Origin: Thermodesulfovibrio aggregans
GTDB taxonomy: Bacteria; Nitrospirota; Thermodesulfovibrionia; Thermodesulfovibrionales; Thermodesulfovibrionaceae
Direction of reading: 5' to 3'
Length of the DNA: 64,000 bases
Assembly: GCF_001514535.1 (NCBI RefSeq)
Contig: NZ_BCNO01000003.1
Coordinates: 61,344-125,343 of the forward strand
Below are positions 53,320 to 61,392 of this stretch, one piece after another (positions within the stretch are counted from its first letter, which is position 1; every line of letters begins with the position of its first letter). Position numbers and translations under genes: made by a program. The notes beneath the pieces were generated by a model. The model ran no database searches and was not told the DNA's origin. It saw only the letters and a list, made by a program, of their open reading frames with translations.

Positions 53320-53353
53320 TGCAAAATTTGCATTAATTTTTGCAAAATTTGCA
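53320..53353. repeat. Tandem 13-bp palindromes upstream of ZraP-like genes
   Basis: TGCAAAATTTGCA occurs at 53320-53332 and 53341-53353, each palindromic around a central base and 21 bp apart, two helical turns. One copy lies inside the last codons of rsmA, the other just after its stop. They sit 80-115 bp upstream of the sigma-54-like element, where enhancer-binding activators usually bind. Chance repetition cannot be excluded. Confidence 0.55.
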
Positions 53354-54103
53354 AAGTTCATTAGTAATATAAGCAAAATCCTCTATTGAAAGTTCTTCTG
53401 CTCTTTTCATGGGATTTATGCCGATTTTAGTTAAAAATTCTTTAGGCTCATCAATAACTGATTTTAAAGAGTTGGCTATCATTTTTCTTCGCTGACCAAA
53501 GGCTGATTTAACAATTTTAAAAAACATTTTTTCATCAGCTACTTTTACAGCTGGATGGAGTCTTCTGTCCATCTTTATCACTGCCGATTCAACCTCTGGT
53601 GGAGGACTGAAAAATTTCGGAGGAATATAAAACTTTATTTCAGGTACTGTCCAGTATTGAACAATAATACTCAGAGCAGAGTATTCTTTTGAACCTGGCT
53701 TTGCAACAATTCTTTGAGCAACCTCTTTCTGAATCGTTAAAGTCATTGAAACAAGATTCTGAGCTTCAATTAACCTAAAAATTATAGGCTTTGTAATGTA
53801 ATAGGGGATATTTGCCACTACTTTGAAGTTTCCAATTTCTTCGTAATGGAACTTCAACGCATTTTGATTTATGAGTTTTAAATTTTCCCTTTGAGCAAAT
53901 CTCTCCTTTAAAATTTTAAAAAGAGCAGGATCAATCTCAATTGCTATAACCTCTTTTGCATGCTGAATCAAGAACTCTGTTAAGTCTCCCATCCCTGCTC
54001 CAATTTCAACAACTCTATCATGGAAGGTTATTTCTGATGCTTTAATAATTCGTTGAAGAATTTCAGGATTTCTTAAAAAATGTTGCCCGAGTTTTTTACC
54101 CAT
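53333..54103 (-). CDS. rsmA: 16S rRNA (adenine1518/1519-N6) dimethyltransferase
   Basis: KsgA. 256 residues: GQHFLRNPEILQRI, SAM-binding VVEIGAGMGDLTEFL, IEIDPALFKIL, catalytic NIPYYITKPIIFRL, and FFSPPPEVESAVI. Overlaps the upstream lipoprotein by eight bases. Confidence 0.96.
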   Translation of the reverse strand: MGKKLGQHFLRNPEILQRIIKASEITFHDRVVEIGAGMGDLTEFLIQHAKEVIAIEIDPALFKILKERFAQRENLKLINQNALKFHYEEIGNFKVVANIPYYITKPIIFRLIEAQNLVSMTLTIQKEVAQRIVAKPGSKEYSALSIIVQYWTVPEIKFYIPPKFFSPPPEVESAVIKMDRRLHPAVKVADEKMFFKIVKSAFGQRRKMIANSLKSVIDEPKEFLTKIGINPMKRAEELSIEDFAYITNELCKFCKN

Positions 54104-54734
54104 TTAGAAGTTTTAATTTCTCTATACTAATTTTTAAAGTTCTGTCCTTGTAGTAAACAACAATTTTAGAAGGCATTAAAAGAGAAGTTCTGTCGTCAGC
54201 TTGAATTTTTTTAAAATCATCATAAATTATTAAAATTTTCTGATTTTCAAAAACAAAAGACTGGCTTAATGGCATGAATCCATTTTTATCCAAAAAAACT
54301 GTTCTTTCATCACTCTTTTCTTTTAAAATAAATTTTTCTCCCTCTTCTTTAATCTCAAACTCACCAATCCACCACATAAAGCCTTTTCTTATACCAGTTA
54401 AAATTTGCTTTGCCCTGTCATTTTCAATTAATAAATTTGATGAGACTTCCTCATCCTTTTGGTAAACCTCACCAACAGGAAAGCCCATGTAGTAAACACG
54501 AAGAAGTGTTTCATCTTTGTTAATTTTAAGGAAAGCATCACCATTAAGCTGTTTTCCTTTGCTTTCATAATCAATAACCAGAGAACCTTCTATACCCTGA
54601 TAGTTTTGCATTTTCCTTATGAAATCCTGCACATCTTCAGCATAAAACTCTTTTATAACTTCAACTCTTTTTTCTGCACAACCGTAAATAAGAAAAATAA
54701 ACAAACTAACTGCAAATAATCTCAAGAAGTTCAT
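54096..54734 (-). CDS. LolA/LolB-like lipoprotein
   Basis: 212 residues. Signal with lipobox IYGCA (Cys19), then a predicted half-barrel of beta strands (IEGSLVIDYESKGKQLNGDAFLKINKDETLLRVYYMGFPVGEVYQ, MPSKIVVYYKDRTLKISIEKLKL), the pattern of LolB/DUF4292-type outer-membrane lipoproteins. Role probably in lipid or lipoprotein transport at the outer membrane; inferred. Between radA and rsmA, overlapping both. Confidence 0.7.
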   Translation of the reverse strand: MNFLRLFAVSLFIFLIYGCAEKRVEVIKEFYAEDVQDFIRKMQNYQGIEGSLVIDYESKGKQLNGDAFLKINKDETLLRVYYMGFPVGEVYQKDEEVSSNLLIENDRAKQILTGIRKGFMWWIGEFEIKEEGEKFILKEKSDERTVFLDKNGFMPLSQSFVFENQKILIIYDDFKKIQADDRTSLLMPSKIVVYYKDRTLKISIEKLKLLNG

Positions 54735-56064
54735 TTATTGAGCTCACTCCTTTTATGTTTAAGTTATAGTTTTCCTTAATCCTTTCAAAATTACCTTTAG
54801 GAATAATTGCCTGATTCATACCTATTCGGTATGCTTCTTTCAGTCTTAATTCAGGCTGGCTGATAGCACGTACTTCACCACTTAATCCGACTTCACCAAA
54901 AATTACAGTTCTCTCTGGTAAAGGTATATCTCTAAATGAGGAAACTATTGCTGAAATTACAGCTAAATCTGAAGCAGGTTCTGTAATTTTAAGTCCTCCC
55001 ACAACATTTACAAATATATCTGCACCTGCGAGATTTACTCTGCCTCGCTTCTCAAGCACAGCAATCAAAAGATTTACCCTATTATAATCAACTCCAATAA
55101 AGTTTCTTCTTGGCATACCAAATTGGGTGGGCGCAACAAGTGCCTGTATCTCAGTTAGAATCGCCCTTGTTCCTTCAATGGTTGCTGTAATAGCTGAGCC
55201 ACTAGAGGCTCCATGCTCAGAGAGAAAAATTAAGGAAGGATTCTCAACCTCTGTAAGCCCCTGAGAAGTCATCTCAAATACGCCTATTTCATTTGTAGGT
55301 CCAAAACGATTTTTTACGCTTCTTAAGATTCTGTATGCATACCCTCTATCGCCTTCAAAATAAAGAACTGTATCAACAAGATGCTCAAGCACACGGGGTC
55401 CTGCAATTGCTCCTTCTTTTGTTACATGACCTATAAGAAAAACGGCAGTTCCAGTTGTCTTTGCAAAATTCATAAGCTTTGTAGCAGTCTCTCTAATTTG
55501 AGTTACAGAGCCTGGTGCTGAAACTGCCTCTTCTGTATAGACTGTTTGAATTGAATCAACAATTAATACGACTGGCTGAATCTCCTTTGCACATTCAAGA
55601 ATTCTCTCAACAAGAGTTTCACTTAGAAGTAAAATTTCATCTGAAGCTATTCCAAGTCTTTCCGCTCTTAACTTTATTTGAGTTAGAGATTCTTCCCCTG
55701 AAACATAAAGGACCTTACCATAATTTATTGATAGATTATAAGATGTTTGCAGTAGCAATGTTGATTTTCCAATTCCAGGGTCTCCTCCAATAAGAATAAG
55801 AGAGCCTTTGACAACTCCACCACCAAGAACCCTGTCAAGCTCAGCAATTCCAGTTGAAAACCTATCTGATAAAGTAACTTCAATTAAACTTATGGAGACA
55901 GGTTGAACGATTTCTGATAAAACTTTTTTTTCAGCCTTTGTTTCCTCTACAGTTTCCTCAACAAAGCTATTCCAGGCACCACAGTCAGGACATCGGCCAG
56001 TCCATTTGGGTGATATATATCCGCAACTCTGGCATTGAAAAACTCTCTTTAGCTTTACCTTCAT
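54706..56064 (-). CDS. radA: DNA repair protein RadA (Sms)
   Basis: 452 residues: N-terminal zinc finger CQSCGYISPKWTGRCPDCGA, RecA-like ATPase (GGDPGIGKSTLLLQ, VLIVDSIQTVYTEE), the RadA-specific KNRFGPTNEIGVFEM, and a C-terminal Lon-protease-like domain (GVDYNRVNLLIAVLEKRG, ADLAVISAIVSSF). RadA helps branch migration in recombination. 22 bases from lctP, same strand. Confidence 0.97.
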   Translation of the reverse strand: MKVKLKRVFQCQSCGYISPKWTGRCPDCGAWNSFVEETVEETKAEKKVLSEIVQPVSISLIEVTLSDRFSTGIAELDRVLGGGVVKGSLILIGGDPGIGKSTLLLQTSYNLSINYGKVLYVSGEESLTQIKLRAERLGIASDEILLLSETLVERILECAKEIQPVVLIVDSIQTVYTEEAVSAPGSVTQIRETATKLMNFAKTTGTAVFLIGHVTKEGAIAGPRVLEHLVDTVLYFEGDRGYAYRILRSVKNRFGPTNEIGVFEMTSQGLTEVENPSLIFLSEHGASSGSAITATIEGTRAILTEIQALVAPTQFGMPRRNFIGVDYNRVNLLIAVLEKRGRVNLAGADIFVNVVGGLKITEPASDLAVISAIVSSFRDIPLPERTVIFGEVGLSGEVRAISQPELRLKEAYRIGMNQAIIPKGNFERIKENYNLNIKGVSSINELLEIICS

Positions 56065-56086
56065 CCATTAATGATAATTTATTTTG

Positions 56087-57664
56087 CTATAAATAAACAA
56101 TTATCATAACCATCAAACCTGTTATAGCACACATGAGTAAAACAGGAACTAAAACGGCTTTTATAAACTGTGCTTCCTCTTTTCCTCCAACACCAATTGT
56201 AGCAGCAGCATTTGTAATCTTGGAAGGAGTTATTGCAGAAGCTATTCCGCCACCAACTGCATGGGCTGCATAGATCCACATAAAGGCATTTGCTCCAACT
56301 GTTGAAAGAGTTGCTTCCCATTGAATTTTTGCAAAAAGAACATTTGATGCTGTCTCACTTCCACCAACAAATGCTCCAAACAAACCAAGAAATGGGGCAA
56401 TAAATGGATAGGCAGGTCCGAAAACATTAGCAAGAGTTATTCCGATAATTCTGTCCATGTTGTACTGAGCAAAATACTGGGATGGAACAAGTTTTCCATT
56501 TACAACCTCCATTGCAGACCATGCCATAATAAATGCAACAGCAAAGAAGAGAGAGTATGCAAGAAATGGTCCCCAGATTCTTGTTATCCAGAGTTTGAAA
56601 ACATTTTTTAGTTGTTTGCCTGTTGGCTTTAGTATAAATATTGAAATAAAGGAAACAACCATAATCCAGAACCAGACATTTCCAAGAATGTTAAGGTCTT
56701 CTTTTTTATCGGCAATAACTCTGATTACTTCTGTTTGTCCAAGCATGTTTTCCAGATTCATTTTTATTGATGGAATATTTACGATGAGAGATATTATTAC
56801 AAGCAAAATAAAAGGCAGGCAGGCTTTAAAAATTTCTTTATTAAAAGGGATTGTTGCTTTATTGTTATGTTTTTTATAAATAAAATAAACTGTTATCATT
56901 GTTAATAATCCTGATATAATTCCTATTATCTCTACGGGAAGAATTCTGAATCCAGCGATTACTAAAGCAGAACCTGATAGAACAAGTCCTGAAATAAGGG
57001 CTGCTTTCCAGTTTTTCTTTATAGCTTCTTTACCACCCACAACTTTTAACATTAAAAAGGCAAAAATTATGGATATAACAGGTAAAAGAACTGTTACTTT
57101 AAAAGTATAATCCCATATAAATTCATTAAGAGAATCAATGCCTGGAGGCTTGATACCAAATGCCATTGCTACTTTTGAAGGCAGTGTTAAAGGAATCGTA
57201 AATAGAGCGAACGAAGTAAGAGGATCATAACAGAGTATGCTTACACCAATGGCTGCAATGGGAGAAAAACCCAGCAATAGAAAAATTGGTGGAAACATCG
57301 CAGGAGTTACCATACCAAGAGATGTACTTAATGAACCAAATCCCATTCCGATAAAAAGAGTTTGCTCTTCTTTATTACTTGCAATTCCTTTTACATACTC
57401 AATAATTTTCTTTAATGCTCCTGTTTCTCTCATTAAAAATATCAAAAACATCGTAAAAACAACAGCGAGCGAGATACCAAATGCTTTAATAACTCCTGTT
57501 AATGTAGCTCCTAATACGACATTCAATGGAGTTTTAAAGTAGTAAACTGCTACAATTACTGCAAGAATCCATCCTATCACAGAAACGAAACTTCCTGAAC
57601 GATAAAAAACAAGCATACCTATTAAAACAACGAGAATTGGAAAAATAGATAATAAAAAGTCCAT
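56087..57664 (-). CDS. lctP: L-lactate permease family transporter
   Basis: 525 residues, about 12-14 membrane spans. Family pattern: IGMGFGSLSTSLGMVTPAMF, ILCYDPLTSFALFTIPLTLP, AFIMAWSAMEVVNG, GAFVGGSETASNVLFAKIQ, HAVGGGIASAITPSKITNAAAT. Proton-coupled uptake of lactate or glycolate. The start has GGGAGGTAGG. Divergent from an NrpR-type regulator across 108 bases, which suggests control by it. Fits a lactate-using anaerobe. Confidence 0.93.
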   Translation of the reverse strand: MDFLLSIFPILVVLIGMLVFYRSGSFVSVIGWILAVIVAVYYFKTPLNVVLGATLTGVIKAFGISLAVVFTMFLIFLMRETGALKKIIEYVKGIASNKEEQTLFIGMGFGSLSTSLGMVTPAMFPPIFLLLGFSPIAAIGVSILCYDPLTSFALFTIPLTLPSKVAMAFGIKPPGIDSLNEFIWDYTFKVTVLLPVISIIFAFLMLKVVGGKEAIKKNWKAALISGLVLSGSALVIAGFRILPVEIIGIISGLLTMITVYFIYKKHNNKATIPFNKEIFKACLPFILLVIISLIVNIPSIKMNLENMLGQTEVIRVIADKKEDLNILGNVWFWIMVVSFISIFILKPTGKQLKNVFKLWITRIWGPFLAYSLFFAVAFIMAWSAMEVVNGKLVPSQYFAQYNMDRIIGITLANVFGPAYPFIAPFLGLFGAFVGGSETASNVLFAKIQWEATLSTVGANAFMWIYAAHAVGGGIASAITPSKITNAAATIGVGGKEEAQFIKAVLVPVLLMCAITGLMVMIIVYL

Positions 57665-57734
57665 GCCTACCTCCCGTTCTATAATTAAAAAAAGTTTAAT
57701 ATTTTAAATAATTTTTCACTATAAAAATCAATCG

Positions 57735-57755
57735 TGGTATAATTTTTAAGTATAC
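57735..57755 (+). promoter_or_regulatory. Extended -10 and overlapping imperfect palindrome, nrpR promoter
   Basis: TGGTATAAT (57735-57743) overlaps a 19-bp imperfect palindrome at 57737-57755, GTATAA...GTATAC, which covers the -10 and the expected start point. It is a reasonable site for autorepression. It does not match the archaeal NrpR operator GGAA-N6-TTCC. Confidence 0.4.
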
Positions 57756-57772
57756 AAAAAACAGGAGGATTT

Positions 57773-58753
57773 ATGAATCGCACCCTATTAGCTATTTTAA
57801 AAATTCTTGCAAAGGAAAATAAGATAATTGGTTCAAAAGAAATTGCAAAAAAATTAAAAATGTACGGCGTAAATTTGTCAGAAAGAACTGTTAGATATCA
57901 CCTAAAAATTCTTGATGAAAGAGGACTTACAAAAGTTTTTGGAAAAGAAGGCAGAATTATAACTGAAAAAGGCAGACAGGAACTTGAGTCTGCAAGTACA
58001 GTTGAGAAAGTCGGATTTATAATAAACAAAATTGAAACTCTGAGTTATCTCTCTGATTTTGATATAGATTCCTGTAAAGGTAAAATTATTGTAAATCTTA
58101 GCTATATTCCAAAAAACAAGCTCAAAAAAGCTTTCCAAGCGATGGAGTATGTTTTTAACTCTCCATTTGTAATGAGCAACAAGATCCTTTTTATTGAAGA
58201 AGACAATAACAATATTGTTGTCCCTGATAATCATGTTTGTTTAGGAACAGTATGTAGTGTCGCTTTAAATGCTATTTTATTAAAACATGGAATACCTGTT
58301 ATTTCAAGATTTGGAGGTGTTCTTGAGATAAGAGATGGACAGCCTTACAGATTTAATGCTCTTATAAGCTACGATGGAACATCACTTGATCCCTTAGAAA
58401 TATTCATAAGAGGTAAAATGACCGATGTTTCAGGGGCTATCAAAAACGGCTACGGAAGAGTTCTTGCAAGCTTTAGAGAGATTCCAACAGTTTGTTTAGA
58501 GAAAGTTAAAGAGATTTACTCAGAAATGCAGAAAAAAGGATTCCAGGGGATTCTCATGTTTGGGCAACCAAATCAGCCTCTACTTGATATTCCTGTTGGA
58601 ATAGATCGGATTGGTATTATAGTTGTAGGAGGATTAAACCCTGTTGCTGCAATTGAAGAGACCGGAATTAAAACATATACTTCAGCCATTTCCACTCTTT
58701 ATGATTATCAAGCAATGGTTGATTTTAAAGAAATTAGTGACAACTTGAAATAA
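57773..58753 (+). CDS. NrpR-family (DUF128) winged-helix transcriptional regulator
   Basis: 326 residues: an RNase R-type winged helix at 1-70 (ILAKENKIIGSKEIAKKL, GVNLSERTVRYHLKILDERGL), then a single NrpR/DUF128 effector domain (VCLGTVCSVALNAILLKHGIP, SRFGGVLEIRDG, LISYDGTSLDPLEIFI, IIVVGGLNPVAAIEETGI). In methanogens NrpR represses nitrogen genes and responds to 2-oxoglutarate, often with two DUF128 domains. The role in this bacterium is unknown. Location divergent from lctP suggests control of carboxylate uptake. The stop shares a base with the next start (TAATG). Confidence 0.88.
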   Translation: MNRTLLAILKILAKENKIIGSKEIAKKLKMYGVNLSERTVRYHLKILDERGLTKVFGKEGRIITEKGRQELESASTVEKVGFIINKIETLSYLSDFDIDSCKGKIIVNLSYIPKNKLKKAFQAMEYVFNSPFVMSNKILFIEEDNNNIVVPDNHVCLGTVCSVALNAILLKHGIPVISRFGGVLEIRDGQPYRFNALISYDGTSLDPLEIFIRGKMTDVSGAIKNGYGRVLASFREIPTVCLEKVKEIYSEMQKKGFQGILMFGQPNQPLLDIPVGIDRIGIIVVGGLNPVAAIEETGIKTYTSAISTLYDYQAMVDFKEISDNLK

Positions 58754-61365
58754 TGCAAATAATAACCACTCATCTTAACGCTGATTTTGATGCTCTTGCA
58801 TCCTGTATGGCGGCAAAAAAGCTTTATCCAGAGGCAGTTGTTGTTCTACCAGGCTCAATGGAAAAGAAAGTTAAACTTTTTTTTGAAAGTTTTAAACCAT
58901 TTGAAGTAAAAAAATTAAAAGAAATTGATTTAGATGAAGTAAAAACTTTGATAATTGTTGATACAAGAAGTAGACAAAGAATTGGAGAAGTCGCTCAATT
59001 ATTGAAAAAACCAATAAAAGTTCATCTCTATGATCATCATCCTAAAGGAGAAGACGATATAAAGGCAGACTTTGAAATAACAGAGCAAATTGGTGCACTA
59101 GCATCACTTTTTACAGAAATTTTTCGTAAAAAAAATATTACAATAACTCCTCTTGAAGCCACTCTCATGTGCCTCGGGATTTATGAGGAAACTGGATATC
59201 TTCTTTTTCCATCAACTACTGAAAGAGACGTTCTTGCTGTTGCATATTTGCTTAAAAAAGGTGCAAATTTAAATATAGTATCTCAATTTCTCAAAGAAGA
59301 ACTTTCCCGACAAGAAGTATCTCTACTTAATGAACTTCTCAATTCCTTGCAGGAACATTTAATCAATGGAATAAGAATTAACATCGGGCATGCTGTAAAA
59401 GAAGAACCTCAGGATATATCTCACATTGCCCATAAAGTAATGGATATAGTTGATACAGATGCTCTTTTTCTACTCATTGAAATGGAAGATAAAATTCTAA
59501 TAATTGGAAGAAGTAATACTCCGCAGGTAGATGTAGGTCTTATTTTAAGTGAATTTGGAGGAGGCGGACACTGGGCAGCAGGCAGTGCAACTTTAAAAGA
59601 ACAGCCTGTAAATTTATTGATTGATGAACTTGTCAAAGTAATAAAACAAAACATAAAACCTGAAAAAGTTGCCAGAGATCTAATGACAACTCCTGTAATT
59701 TCCATACAATGGGATAAACCAATAAAAGAAGTGGAAAAAATAATGACAAAATATGGTATCAATGCTATGCCTGTAATTAAAGACAATAAATACATTGGAA
59801 TAATAACAAGAGGTGTTGTTGAAAAAGCAATCTTTCATGGACTTAAACAATCAAGAGTTGGAGATTTTGCCACAACAGATGCTTATACTGCAGAAGAGGA
59901 CACTCCAATATGGGAAATAGAAAAAAATATGGTTGAACTTAATCAGAGATTTGTTCCAATTTTGAAAGATGATGAGGTTGTTGGAGTTATTACCAGAACT
60001 GATATACTGCGCAATTTATATGAAGAACTAATCAAAAAATTAAAGATTTCACAACCTGCGGAAACTGAGGAATCAAAAAAAAATGTAGCGAAATTAATAA
60101 AAGAGTTTTTCTCTCAGGAAATCTATGAAATTCTTATTACTGCTGGAAAGCTTGCTGAAGAAATGGGATATGGAGCTTATCTGGTAGGGGGGTCAGTAAG
60201 AGATCTTCTCATGAGAAGACCAAGCCCTGATATAGATATTGTAGTTGAAGGGGATGGTATAGCTTTTGCCAATGAACTTGCAAAAAAAATAGACGGTAAA
60301 GTAACCCCTCATCCAAGATTTGCCACTGCCAAAATTTTAAAAGAAATAAAGAAAAATGGTGAAATACAAAGTTTTCACATAGATATCGCAACTGCAAGAA
60401 CAGAATACTATGAATCACCAGCATCTCTACCAAAAGTTGAAACTTCCTCTATTAAAAAAGACTTATACAGAAGAGACTTTACGATAAATGCTCTTGCTGT
60501 CAAACTGAATTTAAAGGACTTTGGTTTGCTCATTGATTTCTTTGGCGGGCAAAGAGATATTAAGGAAAAAAAAATAAAAGTGCTTCATAACTTAAGTTTT
60601 GTGGAAGATCCTACAAGAGCTATAAGAGCTATAAGATTTTCAGAAAAGTTAGAATTTAAAATATCAAAACACACCGAAAACCTAATAAAGCTCGCAGTGA
60701 AAATGAATATCTTTGAAAAACTTAAAGGACCAAGACTATACGAAGAAATCATCTTACTTTTAAAGGAGACACTACCTCATCAATCAATAAAACGGCTTGC
60801 AGATTATGGTTTACTTAGAGTGTTTCATCCTTCATTAGATGAAAAAAAACTTTTATCAGATCTTGCAAAAGCCTATGAAACTGTTCAGGGGATTGAGATT
60901 CTTTTTTTGCGGGAAAAATATAGAAAAGAACTCATCTATTTAATGGTCATACTGTGGAATTTGAAAGAAAATGAAAGGCACGAGTTTCTTCAAAAAATAT
61001 GCGTACCTGAAAATATAAAAAAAGAAGTTATTGAAAACATCTCTTTAGCTGAGAAAGCTCTACAGAACTTACCCTCTGAAGAATTTCCTGCAGAAATATA
61101 TAAACTTTTAAATAACTTAAATTTAGAAACAATAATTTTGATGATGATCTATGCAAAGGAGCAGCAAAAGAAAGCTATTTCTCTTTATCTTACAAAACTG
61201 AAAGAAATAAAACCATTGTTAAGAGGGGAGGATTTGAAAAACCTCGGAATTCCACCAGGACCTGCCTATAAAAAAATTTTTGATGAAATATTAAAAGAAA
61301 AACTTCATGGCAGCCTCCTTTCAAAGGAAGAGGAAATAGAGTTTGCAAAAAAATTTGTAAAATGA
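58753..61365 (+). CDS. DHH-CBS-tRNA nucleotidyltransferase (probable A-adding enzyme)
   Basis: 870 residues. DHH phosphoesterase at 1-140 (THLNADFDALASCMAA, VDTRSRQRIGE, LYDHHPKGEDD), DHHA1 at about 150-300 (FGGGGHWAAGSAT), two CBS domains at 312-430 (VARDLMTTPVISIQ, VGVITRTDILRNLYE), then a class II nucleotidyltransferase head (GAYLVGGSVRDLLMRR, SPDIDIVVEGDG, RRDFTINALAVKL) with helical tail. This architecture is known from A-adding enzymes in bacteria such as Aquifex that split CCA addition between two proteins. Partner CC-adding enzyme not in the window. Confidence 0.9.
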   Translation: MQIITTHLNADFDALASCMAAKKLYPEAVVVLPGSMEKKVKLFFESFKPFEVKKLKEIDLDEVKTLIIVDTRSRQRIGEVAQLLKKPIKVHLYDHHPKGEDDIKADFEITEQIGALASLFTEIFRKKNITITPLEATLMCLGIYEETGYLLFPSTTERDVLAVAYLLKKGANLNIVSQFLKEELSRQEVSLLNELLNSLQEHLINGIRINIGHAVKEEPQDISHIAHKVMDIVDTDALFLLIEMEDKILIIGRSNTPQVDVGLILSEFGGGGHWAAGSATLKEQPVNLLIDELVKVIKQNIKPEKVARDLMTTPVISIQWDKPIKEVEKIMTKYGINAMPVIKDNKYIGIITRGVVEKAIFHGLKQSRVGDFATTDAYTAEEDTPIWEIEKNMVELNQRFVPILKDDEVVGVITRTDILRNLYEELIKKLKISQPAETEESKKNVAKLIKEFFSQEIYEILITAGKLAEEMGYGAYLVGGSVRDLLMRRPSPDIDIVVEGDGIAFANELAKKIDGKVTPHPRFATAKILKEIKKNGEIQSFHIDIATARTEYYESPASLPKVETSSIKKDLYRRDFTINALAVKLNLKDFGLLIDFFGGQRDIKEKKIKVLHNLSFVEDPTRAIRAIRFSEKLEFKISKHTENLIKLAVKMNIFEKLKGPRLYEEIILLLKETLPHQSIKRLADYGLLRVFHPSLDEKKLLSDLAKAYETVQGIEILFLREKYRKELIYLMVILWNLKENERHEFLQKICVPENIKKEVIENISLAEKALQNLPSEEFPAEIYKLLNNLNLETIILMMIYAKEQQKKAISLYLTKLKEIKPLLRGEDLKNLGIPPGPAYKKIFDEILKEKLHGSLLSKEEEIEFAKKFVK

Positions 61366-61379
61366 AAAAATTTATATGT

Positions 61380-61385
61380 TATTAT
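61380..61385 (+). promoter_or_regulatory. -10 box of the DUF3782 gene (leaderless)
   Basis: TATTAT ends seven bases before the ATG at 61393. The gap to the preceding stop is only 27 bases and has no ribosome-binding site. Confidence 0.4.
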
Positions 61386-61392
61386 TAAATTG

